A DNA stretch of 64,000 nucleotides from Azolla caroliniana (lineage: Eukaryota > Polypodiophyta): contig JBHGNT010000013.1 of the NCBI GenBank assembly GCA_043228905.1, positions 8,060,001 to 8,124,000 on the forward strand, given 5' to 3'. Under the pieces are notes generated by a model, which saw nothing but the letters and a program-made list of their open reading frames with translations, had not been told where the DNA came from and searched no databases. This document shows positions 41,178 through 51,022 of the stretch, in pieces. Both the position numbers and the translations under genes were made by a program. Positions within the stretch are counted from its first letter, which is position 1. Every line of letters begins with the position of its first letter.

Positions 41178-41274
41178 TTCTAGAATGTTCTAGAATGTCC
41201 TAGAGCATTCTAGGTCTAGAACATTCTAGAACATTCTAGAAATCTCTAAGCTATTCTATAGGAACCTATAAATA
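41178..41274 (+). promoter_or_regulatory. G 5' LTR promoter: heat-shock-element array and TATA box
   Basis: 41178-41195 reads TTC-TA-GAA-TG-TTC-TA-GAA and 41219-41241 reads GAA-CA-TTC-TA-GAA-CA-TTC-TA-GAA: nine perfectly phased units in two blocks, with degenerate units between. TATAAATA follows at 41267. The 3' LTR has two units fewer. This resembles the heat-responsive LTR of the Arabidopsis ONSEN (COPIA78) element; response here is inferred. Confidence 0.8.
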
Positions 41275-41298
41275 AGCGCATACATGTATTCTCAAATC

Positions 41299-41310
41299 AA
41301 TTCGAATCAA
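41299..41310 (+). promoter_or_regulatory. Predicted transcript 5' end of G, pairs with its primer site
   Basis: AATTCGAATCAA, 32 bases after the start of the TATA box, the exact reverse complement of 41431-41442. Confidence 0.65.
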
Positions 41311-41430
41311 CACCAGTCTTTAGCTCTCATTACATATCTTGTATCCATTCTCTTTCTTTCTCTATCTTATACATCCATTCTTCTCTATCCTTCTTCCATC
41401 ACTCTATCTTTTATCCTTGGTTCTGACAGT

Positions 41431-41437
41431 TTGATTC

Positions 41438-41442
<5 letters not shown>
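41431..41442 (+). promoter_or_regulatory. Self-priming site of G
   Basis: TTGATTCGAATT, two bases after the 5' LTR. It is perfectly complementary over 12 bases to 41299-41310 at the predicted transcript start. The adjacent sequence has no TGG-type tRNA primer site. F has the same layout with the same 2-base spacer. Confidence 0.68.

Positions 41443-41474
<32 letters not shown>
41443..41474 (+). repeat. CT microsatellite in leader of G
   Basis: About 15 CT units between the priming site and the gag ATG. Confidence 0.9.
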
Positions 41475-41475
<1 letters not shown>

Positions 41476-41500
41476 CCTCCTTTGTAACCATCCTGAAACC

Positions 41501-42664
41501 ATGGCTGCCATTAACTCAGAAGAATATCTCACCCTTGTTGCAGAAATGGAGAACCTTAAATCCAAGTTCGCATCTCTTGAAGTAGAGAATCAACGTCTAC
41601 TTGGGGATCTACAAAAGGTTACTATAGAGAAGCAACAACAACAAGAGGAGTTCACGCGACGAGTGCAACAGTTAGAGTCGACAATCGTCGTGTTACAACA
41701 ACAAAGGGTTGAAGGTCAGGGACTTATCAAGGAGCCCAAAATTAGCCTCCCAGCTAAATTTGATGGGTCGAGGGCGCATTTCCGAGGTTTTTTGAATCAA
41801 GTACGGTTGGTGATTCAAATTCATCCCGCACGTTATCCAACAGATGCATCACGAGTCGGGCTAGTGGGCACTTTATTGATTGGCATAGCGTTGTCGTGGT
41901 TTGCTCCATTGCTAGAGACCAATTCTCCTCTACTAAATAATTTCGAGGAATTTATCAAGGAATTTAAGGCTTGTTTCGGAGATACTGATGGGGCGAGAAC
42001 AACTATCAACAAGATTCGTACACTTCGTCAAGGTGATCAACCAACTTCAACATATGCTGCCAATTTCCGTCTCATCGCAAGCGATATTCCTTGGGATGAA
42101 CAAGCCCTAATGGAGCAATTCCGTTTAGGCCTTCGTAGTGATGTCAAAGACTTACTTCTTACCTTCCCCGAGGATCCAAGGTCACTTACAGAAGCTATTA
42201 GTCGAGCAATACGGTGTGATAATCGCCTTTTTGAGTGTCGATGTCAGCGACAACAACAAATAACAAGATCTAGATTCACACCAACTTATGCATCAGTAAC
42301 GGCGCAATCATCCCCAAGGCAAATGTATAGCCCTGCTCCAACTGCAAGGCAAACATGTAGTCTAGTCCCAATGGATAGTCCTACACCCATGGAGATCGAT
42401 ATGACTCAACGACGAGGACCGTTGTCAGACGAAGAGAAGCAACGTCGTCGAGCAAACCATCTGTGTTTATATCGTGGAGGTCCAGGACATATAGCCATTC
42501 ATTGCTCCCGTAGGCCGAGACGTCAGGTAAATCAAATTCACTATGACAATAAAAATGAGTCCAACATTTTAGAAGTAGTTAGTGAATCTAATATTATGAT
42601 TAATCCACCCTTGTCCAATAAATTTGAAGTCCTAAGCCAATTAGAAGAGGAGTCAAACGAATAA
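41501..42664 (+). CDS. G gag, 387 residues
   Basis: ATG at 41501 in a good context (ACCATGG). N-terminal coiled coil (MENLKSKFASLEVENQRLLG, Gln-rich run), capsid with SLPAKFDGSRAHFRGFLNQV and GDTDGARTTINKIRTLRQGD, and a C-terminal knuckle at about 42468-42510 reading CLYRGGPGHIAIHC, where the second Cys is Arg (F has Cys). That would weaken zinc binding. The frame is otherwise open. It ends TAA at 42662-42664, with pol open in the -1 frame across the stop. Confidence 0.93.
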   Translation: MAAINSEEYLTLVAEMENLKSKFASLEVENQRLLGDLQKVTIEKQQQQEEFTRRVQQLESTIVVLQQQRVEGQGLIKEPKISLPAKFDGSRAHFRGFLNQVRLVIQIHPARYPTDASRVGLVGTLLIGIALSWFAPLLETNSPLLNNFEEFIKEFKACFGDTDGARTTINKIRTLRQGDQPTSTYAANFRLIASDIPWDEQALMEQFRLGLRSDVKDLLLTFPEDPRSLTEAISRAIRCDNRLFECRCQRQQQITRSRFTPTYASVTAQSSPRQMYSPAPTARQTCSLVPMDSPTPMEIDMTQRRGPLSDEEKQRRRANHLCLYRGGPGHIAIHCSRRPRRQVNQIHYDNKNESNILEVVSESNIMINPPLSNKFEVLSQLEEESNE

Positions 42665-45600
42665 GTCCGGCCAAAATAGGAGCCATTTGGTTGGACAACC
42701 CTAGATATGTACAACCTGGTGTGGGTTCCATTTCTTCCAAGCATGTTAGTAGAGTCTTCTCAGCCCTAGTACAAGTTAGGACACCCAGTTGTCAACTTCA
42801 AGTCCAAGCCCTCTTAGATACTGGAGCCAATTCTTGTTTCATGGATAGAGATTTTGCCCAAAAACACCAAATATCCTTGCATACACTTCCTTGTCCAATT
42901 TCCGTAGTAGTGATTGATGGACGCCCCATAGCTTCCGGGAAGATATTTGAAGAGTCTGAGCCAATACACATACTCTTGGGTGATTTAGGATGTGTAGTTT
43001 CCTTTAACATAATCCGTAGTCCTGAGCATCCAATTGTCCTCAGTTTGCCATGGTTCGAGCTACATAACCCTAGAATCGATTGGAGGAAGCGAGAAATTAG
43101 GTGCCCTTTAGCAGAAAATATCATTGTCAAGGATCGAACTCGGGATTATCCTCCCAAAGTATATAGTTCTACCGATGCACCATATCCTTCTCATCAAATT
43201 TCAGCCATCACATTGCAACAATTGCACCAAGTGGGAGGCAAGGAGGACCTTTTCTTATTTGCAGTATCAGTGACACCTTCTAGTGTCACTCAAGGGAATT
43301 CAGACATCCAAATTCCCAAAAAATATCAAGACTATGTTGATGTTTTCGACAAAGTCAAAGCCAGTGTTCTTCCAAAGCATCGGCCGTACGACTGTCCTAT
43401 TGATCTCCAACCAGGAAAAGAGCCCCCGTGGGGTTCGATTTACAATTTATCACCCACTGAGCTTGAGGTTCTTCGAGAATACATCGAGGAAAATCTTGCA
43501 CATGGGTTTATTCGACATTCAAAGTCTCCAGCTGGTGCTCCTATCTTTTTTGTGAAGAAAAAGGACGGCTCCCTTCGTTTGGTCGTGGACTATCGAGGCT
43601 TAAATAAAGTCACCATAAGGAATAGGTATGCTTTACCTTTAATCTCCAATCTCTTAGAACGCATTGGTGGGGCAAAGCATTTTACCAAAATTGATCTAAG
43701 GGGTGAATATAATCTTGTTCGAATTCGGCCAGGAGATGAGTGGAAAACAACATTTCGTACTCGGTATGGTCATTTCGAGTATACAGTCATGCCTTTCGGG
43801 CTCACAAATGCACCTGCCGTATTCCAACATATGGCAAATGACATCTTCCGGGATTTCTTGGATATTTTTCTAATCATCTACCTAGATGATCTATTGATTT
43901 ACTCTAAAACACAGGGGGAGCATGATATACATGTGCGGCAAGTACTTGAACGCCTAAGGAAGTATGGTCTTTACGCCAAACTTGAGAAATGCAGTTTTGA
44001 TTGCAAACAAGTCGAATTTTTGGGATACACTATTTCATCCCAGGGTGTTTTCATGGACCCGGCAAAAGTCCAAACAATATTGGAATGGAAACCCCCATGC
44101 TCAGTTCGGGATGTCTAGTGTTTCCTCGGATTTGTGAACTTCTATCACAAATTCATACATAATTATTCAAGCATTGTGTTGCCCCTTACTCAACTCACCA
44201 AGAAAAATCAAGCATTTTTTTGGAGTATCGAAGCGGACAAGGCTTTTACGCAGCTAAAAGAGGCATTCACATCAGCACCCATCCTAGCACATATTGATCC
44301 TGAAAAGCCATTTACTATTGAGGCGGATGCATCAGACATTGCATTGGGGAGTATCCTATCGCAACCAGGCGAGGACGGGCAGATACATCCAGTCGCGTTT
44401 CACTCGAGAAAGTTTACTGTTTCGGAGATAAACTATGAGGTGCATGACAAGGAGTTACTAGCTGTGGTCGACTCATTCGAGCAATGGCATCATTTTCTAG
44501 AAGGATCACCTCATCAGATTATTATTTATAATGATCACAAAAATCTCACATATTTTCAAACAGCTCGAGTATTAAATAGACGACAAGCTCGGTGGGCCCA
44601 ATTTCTAACGCGTTTCGATTTCAAGATCATTTTTCGCCCCGGAAAACAACAAGGGAAAGCAGATGCTCTGTCTCGGCGTTCGTATCTAGCACTTCGACCT
44701 GGAGATCCGGCCTTTGACAATCAAAAGCAAACTCTCCTCGGGCCATCAAAGCTACAGGTAACAACAATTTATGCCACACCACTTGATTCTACCCTTCTTG
44801 ACACTATTCAGCAACAACTTCATTCGGATGATTTTGCTAAGGATGTCTTAGCCCACTGTGGTTCAAGTCGTCCATCTTGCTCCACATTGCCAGGGTCATC
44901 TCAACATTATAAGGACTTCAAGTGGCAAGATGGTTTACTCTTCTACAAGAATCTCCTTTACGTCCCCGACGGATCACCCCGACTTCAAGTGTTGGAACAT
45001 TGTCATGATGCCCCCATGGCTGGACATTTTTGTATTTCCAAGACCATTGAGCTGGTGAAACGTTCGTTTTGGTGGCCTCACTTGCAAAAATTTGTCGAAG
45101 GTTATGTTCGCACTTGTGACACCTGCTGTCGCGCCAAAATACCCCGGCATCACCCTTATGGCTTACTACAACCATTACCCCCTCCCAACAAGCCGTGGCA
45201 GTCTATTTCTATGGATTTCATTACGGATCTGCCACCTTCCAAAGGCTTTGATACTATTTTAACAGTAGTGGATCGGTTCACCAAGATGGCACATTTTGTA
45301 CCATGTGTAAAGACCATCAATAGTGAAGAAACTGCAGATCTCATTATGCGTGAAGTGTTTCGCCATCATGGTCTCCCGAATGATATTATTAGCGATCGAG
45401 GTCCTCAATTTATCTCACACTTTTGGAAGCACCTATGGGCAGGCCTCAAAATCTCTTGCAAACTCTCTTCGGCTTATCATCCACAAACTGACGGACAAAC
45501 AGAGCGCACCAATCAAACGCTCGAGCAATATCTTCGATGTTTCATTAGTTATCAACAAGATGATTGGAGTAAAATTTTACATCTTGCTGAGTTTGCATAC

Positions 45601-46319
45601 AACAACACGGTCCACTCTTCTACCAAAGTTACACCTTTCTTTGCCTACACCGGCAACCACCCTCGATGGTGTATACTGGATCTTCCTGAGGTGTCACGAA
45701 ACCCTAGTGCGGCGCATCACCTCCACCGACTACAACAAATCCAATTCGAGTTATCGTCACATCTTCAGAAAGTGCAAGCACACCATAAGACCAATGCCGA
45801 TTGACATCGTCTTAAGTCTCCGTTTAAGGTTGGTGACCGTGTATGGTTGCTTCGTCGTCACATCAAGACTACCCGACCGTGTGCTAAGCTTGACTATCAA
45901 CGCTTATGTCCTTTTGTCATCACGGCGCAGATTAATGATGCAACATTTCGTCTTAACCTTCCTGCATATATGCGGCTTCACCCTGTCTTTCATAGCTCTC
46001 TTTTGGAACCTTGCCACACCTCTTTAATTCCTGATCGTGTCGTGCCACCACCGCCTTCTGTACAACTTGTGGACGGCCCCGAATACGAGGTAGCTGCTAT
46101 TCTTGATTCTAAGATTGTGCGCAATAAGCTTTATTATCTAGTTGATTGGCTTGGTTATCCTCCGAGTGATCGCACTTGGGAACCCATCGATAACGTTTGT
46201 AATGTTGAAGCTCTGGTCAACGACTTCCATCGTCACTATCCAAACAAGCCCGGCCCAACAATGTTAACGCCGACTTCCACTCGGCGTTCTCGAAGGAGGG
46301 ATAGTGTCATGAACACATG
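42665..46319 (+). pseudogene. G pol: protease, RT, RNase H, integrase, chromodomain, two stops
   Basis: Frame is -1 relative to gag. Protease ALLDTGANSCFMDRDFAQKH (42805-42865); RT LVVDYRGLNKVTIRNRYALP and IYLDDLLIYSKT (43880-43915); RNase H from PFTIEADASDIALGSIL (44305); integrase zinc finger HCHDAPMAGHF / CDTCCRAKIPRHH, core SMDFITDLP, SDRGPQF, HPQTDGQTERTNQ with all three acidic residues; chromodomain YEVAAILDSKIVRNKLYYLV and WEPIDNV (46085-46200). Stops are TAG at 44116-44118 (C to T in a Gln codon, by comparison with F) and TGA at 45802-45804. Everything else is open, so decay is recent. Confidence 0.92.
46292..46304 (+). promoter_or_regulatory. Polypurine tract of G
   Basis: GAAGGAGGGATAG just before the 3' LTR, inside the last codons of pol. 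Confidence 0.85.
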
Positions 46320-46703
46320 ACCATTATGGCGTCACCTGGACTTGAACCTCGAACCTTGTAATTCATACTTGAAAACCTCAACAATTAAGATAGCGTATTG
46401 TTATATGAAACAATAAAAGCTACTTCTTGTATTACATTGATTATTGTAAAAACTCTAGATTATTCTAGAATGTTCTAGAATGTCCTAGAGCATTCTAGGT
46501 CTAGAACATTCTAGAAATCTCTAAGCTATTCTATAGGAACCTATAAATAAGCGCATACATGTATTCTCAAATCAATTCGAATCAACACCAGTCTTTAGCT
46601 CTCATTACATATCTTGTATCCATTCTCTTTCTTTCTCTATCTTATACATCCATTCTTCTCTATCCTTCTTCCATCACTCTATCTTTTATCCTTGGTTCTG
46701 ACA
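46305..46703 (+). repeat. 3' LTR of G
   Basis: 399 bp. It differs from the 5' LTR by loss of one 10-bp heat-shock dyad, one T in a run and a few substitutions. tRNA-like segment at 46327-46396; heat-shock units at about 46463-46480 and 46504-46516. Confidence 0.95.
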
Positions 46704-46708
46704 AATAT

Positions 46709-46876
46709 AATACACTCATGGAATTCACGATGTTTTCTACTTCTCTTTCTTTGAATCTTATATTCTTATGTTCCTCAAATTCCTTATCCTCCTAGTCAAT
46801 AACCTCAGCGATTCCCGCCCGACTGACAAAACAATCTGACGTCGAAAGGCACAACACATTTGGTGAACCCACTGTG
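46709..46876 (+). repeat. End of J 5' LTR and its primer site
   Basis: After the G target duplication this stretch runs to ACAACA at 46856. Then CATT and TGGTGAACCCACTGTG (46861-46876) follow, which look like an LTR end followed by a tRNA primer site. This supports J beginning to the left of D. Confidence 0.5.
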
Positions 46877-46913
46877 AAAGACGTTTGGCAAGGAGACGCA
46901 GAATTAACAAGAG

Positions 46914-48345
46914 GTGAGCAACATGATGACAATGTTCGAGCAGATGTTGCAGGAGCAACGTGTGATGTTCGAGCGACTCTTGCAACGGAACATGCAATTG
47001 AATGGAAAGGACGTGCCACGTTATCTACGGGACTACCCGACAGAGATGCTGCGATGCGGGATATCAGAAGGATTGCAAGTGACCTCCTTCAATTGGGTGG
47101 CTACAGATGGGCTTCAATGGAGTATCCACAGGATATGACAATAAAATCCGACGTGGGTGGCGTTTGAAGAAGCGTTGAAGACTACATTCGCTATCGAGGA
47201 CTCCTCCAAGGTAATGCAGAGGGGATTCGAAGATTGGGTGGAATCACCAAACAAGGGACTAAAGGTCCTCGATGTGTTTTCAACATTCGAAAGTCGATTC
47301 AGGAGGTTGTCCGTGAGAGATCAAGCTATCCTTGTACCGAACAAAGTGATCATGTTCTTACGAGTTGTGGATGTCTGGAACCGGAAAGATCTTGGAGTGC
47401 TTCTAGAGGATACAACTACTAAGAGTGGCATCACAAGTACATGGGAAAATGTGGAGGACATCGTCCCTTGATACATGGGAAAGAGGGGGCAATGGCTCGG
47501 TGATGAAGAAAAGAGAACTACGGAATTGACGTTGAGGCCAATGTTGGTAGCTGAAGACCACTAACCATGGGCTGAAGAGACTACGACCGAGAAGGGAATC
47601 CATGTAACCGCGGAGGCGTAGTTGCTAAAGGAGATGGGGAACCTTAAAATTGTCATGGTGAAGAAATCAAAAGACCATCCCTGAAATTCCAAGTATATGG
47701 ACCGTCAATGCATATGGTGCGATAGCACCGAACATGATCGGAAGGATTGCAATGAACACAAGCAGGATCTACGATGGGATCTCATCTACTATGAGGGAAA
47801 TTGGATCCAATTGATGGACTCTTAGAAGCCACTTTGGCTGAATTTTCGAAAATGCAGCATGAAGAAGGTCCTAAAGGAGGAGATAGAGGAAAAAAGCAAT
47901 TATGCGACAAACACGGGAATACGTGTAGGTGAGGCATCTTTCTAGCTAGAAGTGCTAGAAATCTCCGAGAAAACCAACTCTGATGAAATCTGGAGAACAA
48001 TGGAAGGCATCTGGGAAGCTCCGGGATGGGAGTGCCCCATAGATAAAAATAGAGTATATGCCTTATGTCAATTACAAGAGGTGTATGTAGACGAGAAGCG
48101 ATAATGCACGGATGATGCGGCCGGACCATCGAAGACACTGGAGAGCAAGAACTCCGAAGGGAAAGGAAAAGGTAAAATGATTCCGGAATTCAAACTTGCC
48201 TCAGACATCGATCAACAAACGAATTTAAAGGTGTTTGAAGAGAGAATCCTTGATAGTCGAGTGGAATTTCCCCTCCGAGAATTGCTCAGAATTGCAAAGA
48301 AAGAGCTCCACTATCTCTTTGTGGATCTCGTGAAAAGAAAGAGGT
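46914..48345 (+). pseudogene. J gag and spacer remnant
   Basis: One frame covers 46914-47471 with two stops near 47137-47145: MFEQMLQEQRVMFERLLQRN (coiled coil), WVAFEEALKTTFAIEDSSKV, then FLRVVDVWNRKDLGVLLED. A CCHC knuckle CIWCDSTEHDRKDC lies at 47712-47755. 48190-48345 encodes FKLASDIDQQTNLKVFEERI and FPLRELLRIAKKELHYLFVD, a conserved spacer before the protease in this type of element. I recall similar gags mainly from gypsy elements of mosses, lycophytes and fungi; this is memory, not a search. Confidence 0.7.
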
Positions 48346-48466
48346 AGGCCATGGAAGATTCAAATGCTCCAAGGGTGAATGCGAATACTATTCTAATGAA
48401 TGACACGGAAGCGGAGGATGAGATTCCGAACTCCTAGTACACAACCCACACTAGGCACGAGCAACA

Positions 48467-48907
48467 ATGGAAACGCCGATCCGAATTGGAAACATTAGAG
48501 AGCCCGTGATTACATTGATTGATCATGGATTGGAGATCAATCTCATGTCCAAGGAGTTCTACCAGAAGAGGAAGTTGCCTATTAACACCAGTCATGGATG
48601 GAAGATCAGGGCAATCACAAAAGCAATGGAAGATCTATCTGCGGCTTGTCTAGATGTGATGGTGAAGATCAGAGATGTGGAGATTGACCAAAATTTCTTC
48701 ATGCATGATGAGGTCTCACATTCCGTGATCCTCGGGCAACCCTTCATTACGGCTTCACTGATGGAAACAAAGGTGCTCGACAATGGAGTAGATTTTGCAA
48801 GAATTTGCAGCCAAAGCGGAGGGAAAACTGTTCAATTCGTGACTATGCCATCTAATCATGAAAGGAACAAGAGAGAGCTCTTGTACCAAACAATACTGGA
48901 TTTTTAA
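48467..48907 (+). pseudogene. J protease remnant
   Basis: 146 open codons: PIRIGNIREPVITLIDHGLE followed by INLMSKEFYQKRKLPI and SVILGQPFITASLMETKVLD. The fold pattern of a retroviral aspartic protease is clear, but the catalytic motif reads IDHG where D-S/T-G is expected, so it should be inactive. Confidence 0.72.
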
Positions 48908-49207
48908 AGCAGATTGTTGTGGAATGGGGAAGTGATAGTATGAGAAGCCTTGATACCCCAAACAAGAGGAAAACTCTTGGAGCAAAACAAGTGCAAATTA
49001 GTTCAGATGGGGCATCTACGTACATAGTCGTGACCAGAGTAATGAGAAAAGAATTCTGGAAGATGCAGGATGAGTTGTAGCATGCATCAATAATAAAAGA
49101 AGAAGAAGAAATCACGTGAGTAGTCGAAGAAATGTTCTATGTAAGCATGCTAACAACGACTCGAAGAGCTTATGGAAGAGAATAGCTAGGGAGAATGGGT
49201 AGTTCCA

Positions 49208-49640
49208 ATGGAATCGGTTAAGATGTACGAGATCATTGTGAACATGGGGACGGATGCGTTCCGAAAAGAAGAAGCAATGGTATGTACGAAATATAAGACC
49301 GTGGAAGAGAAGGTGAAACCGCCTGCAAGACCGTTACTTGCCAATAGTGAACAAAAGAGGAAAGACGTCTCAAGTGATCCGACACTTCGGAAGTCCATGG
49401 ATATTGGACATAAATTTACAAATGAGACCCGGAACAAACTCTGGATTGGTGTAGGTGGGTTCCTCTTACAGAATGAAGAAGAACGATTTTGAGAGATGTT
49501 GGAGCAACATGGCAAAGCATTCACATTCTCATCAAAAGAGATTGGGATCATTGATCCGAAGATAGTGGGGCCGATGGTGATCTTCACGATTGAAAATGTG
49601 TCATGGAACCTAAGCCGATTCCGGTGGCATGGGCGCATTG
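49208..49640 (+). pseudogene. J start of reverse transcriptase region, truncated
   Basis: GHKFTNETRNKLWIGVGGFL and LEQHGKAFTFSSKEIGIIDP then VGPMVIFTIENVSWNL, the segment that leads into RT in this type. A TGA lies at 49490-49492 and the frame is cut at about 49640 just after a PIPVAWAH-like motif (in a shifted frame). RT proper is missing. Confidence 0.68.
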
Positions 49641-49642
49641 AT

Positions 49643-49950
49643 GAGTTTACAGAAGCATGGCCAAGCAAACGGTGCACTTCTCAAGATGCACGTCTTTTAG
49701 CTCCGGAATAAGATTAACTTCGATAAGTCTTTGTATTCCTTTTTGGCTCATGTGACACAACCTCCTCTGCCACAACTCACACGTAGTGTTGATACCATGT
49801 TCACTTCTTCCCGGCATATCCGGGCATGCATCAAGTACAACGTGTTGATCTTTCGGGTTCGAGCCATGATCAGGCTTCCTTTGCAAAACTTCATGACTCC
49901 GTTCCGAATGTTACCCATGTAGCCTTCATCATCTAGGCGATTGGCTGATA
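49643..49950 (-). mobile_element. copia-2: short copia fragment (GAG-pre-integrase)
   Basis: The minus strand encodes ELWQRRLCHMSQKGIQRLIE and LEKCTVCLAM, the HHCC zinc finger before integrase. It is close to 55690-56008 (copia-3) and 59082-59400 (copia-4). The fragment is cut on the left by J and on the right by the Penelope-like element. Confidence 0.8.
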
Positions 49951-49956
49951 TCAGGG

Positions 49957-50198
49957 TTTTTAAAGATTGCCTAAAGTGTGTGGCAGTTCATCAGGGGTTG
50001 TTTGAGGTGGACTCAAGTTTAGATCTTATTTGTGTGTCATAACCTAAGTAGTGATATAGTTTAAGGGGAATAGAAAAGCGAGGGCGTGGGAGGGGGGGCT
50101 AGGGGAGTGTATCTTGTTTAAGATATCAAAAATATTTAAACCTAATCAAAGTTTTTAGAACATATTAAAGATCATTGGGATAACTTAAGTTATTAAAC
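49957..50198 (-). repeat. 3' direct repeat (pLTR) of the Penelope-like element
   Basis: Shares GTTTAAGATATCAAAA, AGGGGAATAGAAAAGCGAGG and CATATTAAAGATCATTGGGA with 54919-55127. It has about 35 extra bases near 50010-50045. Confidence 0.85.
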
Positions 50199-51020
50199 AC
50201 CAATAGAGTATTATTAAAACACCAATATAGAGTATTATTATAACAGAACCACATTCTAAAATGAAAGGGAGTTGTTTAAACAAATACTTAAATAAGAAAA
50301 CTCTTGGGCAAACACTTAAAGCAAGGTTATGATTAAAAGAGAAGGGAGGGATTATGATTAAAGAAAAGGGGTCATAGCTAAGAAGAGGATGATTATGATT
50401 AAGAGAGGAGAATACTTAAACAAATGTTTAAACAAAAAGTTAGACCAAAAAATGATTGAACAAGTACTTAAAAAAAGGGGTTAAACAAGTACTTAAAAAA
50501 AGGGGTTAAACAAGTACTTAATAAAAATGATTATTAAACAAGTACTTAATAAAAAATGATTAAATAAATATTTAAAAACTTAAGACAATAAAAATTTGAC
50601 AAAAAAGTGATTAAACAAGTACTTAATAAAAATTGATTAAATAAGTACTTAAGAACTTAAGAAAAAAAACTACATGAGAGCAACACATAGAAGGAAAGAA
50701 AGTTTTACTATCATGAGGCAATGATCGGCAAATGCATTTCGCCTCGATGGAGGCTCTTTAGTGCCCGATGTACAAATGATGAAAAACTAAGTCTACTAGG
50801 TTGCTCTTTTTATAGGGAGAGGGAGGAGAGTCCTTTGTATGTGGGACATACAAAAGTGTGTACAAATGGAAGGTAAAAGAGTGTACACAAGACTTTAGGT
50901 GGGGGTTAAGAGGGGTGAGATTACATAAAACTTTAGGTGGGGGGAAAGAATGAGTGTACTAGGTGGTTTCTTAGTTTTTTACCATTTAGCGAACACATGA
51001 GAGGGGGTGTAAGGGAACTA
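50199..51020 (-). other. 3' untranslated region of the Penelope-like element
   Basis: AT-rich, no gene. Contains short repeats of ACCAATATAGAGTATTATTA (50200-50245) and a minisatellite at about 50400-50670. Confidence 0.75.
50440..50670. repeat. AGTACTTAA minisatellite
   Basis: About nine imperfect units of roughly 20-25 bases built on TTAAACAAGTACTTAA plus an A-rich or GGGG spacer. AGTACT is palindromic, so neighbouring units can pair. Confidence 0.85.
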
Positions 51021-51022
51021 TA

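Larger units (their letters stand above)
41019..41428 (+). repeat. 5' LTR of G
   Basis: TGTCATGA ... TTCTGACA. Contains an antisense tRNA-like segment (41041-41110), a heat-shock-element array (41178-41241), TATAAATA (41267-41274) and a pyrimidine-rich U5. Confidence 0.95.
41019..46703 (+). mobile_element. G: chromovirus with self-priming layout and heat-shock LTR
   Basis: 5,685 bp, LTRs 41019-41428 (410 bp) and 46305-46703 (399 bp), perfect TSD AATAT (41014-41018, 46704-46708). Gag and a protease-pol ORF in the -1 frame with a C-terminal chromodomain. Pol has two in-frame stops. Sister of F. Confidence 0.95.
46877..49640 (+). mobile_element. J: decayed gypsy element (gag, protease, start of RT)
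   Basis: A third gypsy type, unlike D or F in gag. It has gag, a zinc knuckle, a protease and the first part of RT, then stops at 49640 at the junction with copia-2. No 3' half is present in the window. Many stops. Confidence 0.75.

Noticed and set aside
45323-46027. 234-codon plus-strand frame overlapping the integrase of G
   Set aside because: Out of frame with conserved integrase motifs; a shadow ORF.
49957-50000. Possible hammerhead ribozyme in the repeat of the Penelope-like element (CTGATGA on the minus strand at 49988-49994, followed by a TGCC/GGCA stem)
   Set aside because: Penelope-like repeats often hold hammerheads, but the required GAAA after the stem is missing and the second repeat copy reads CCGATGA, so the core is not supported.
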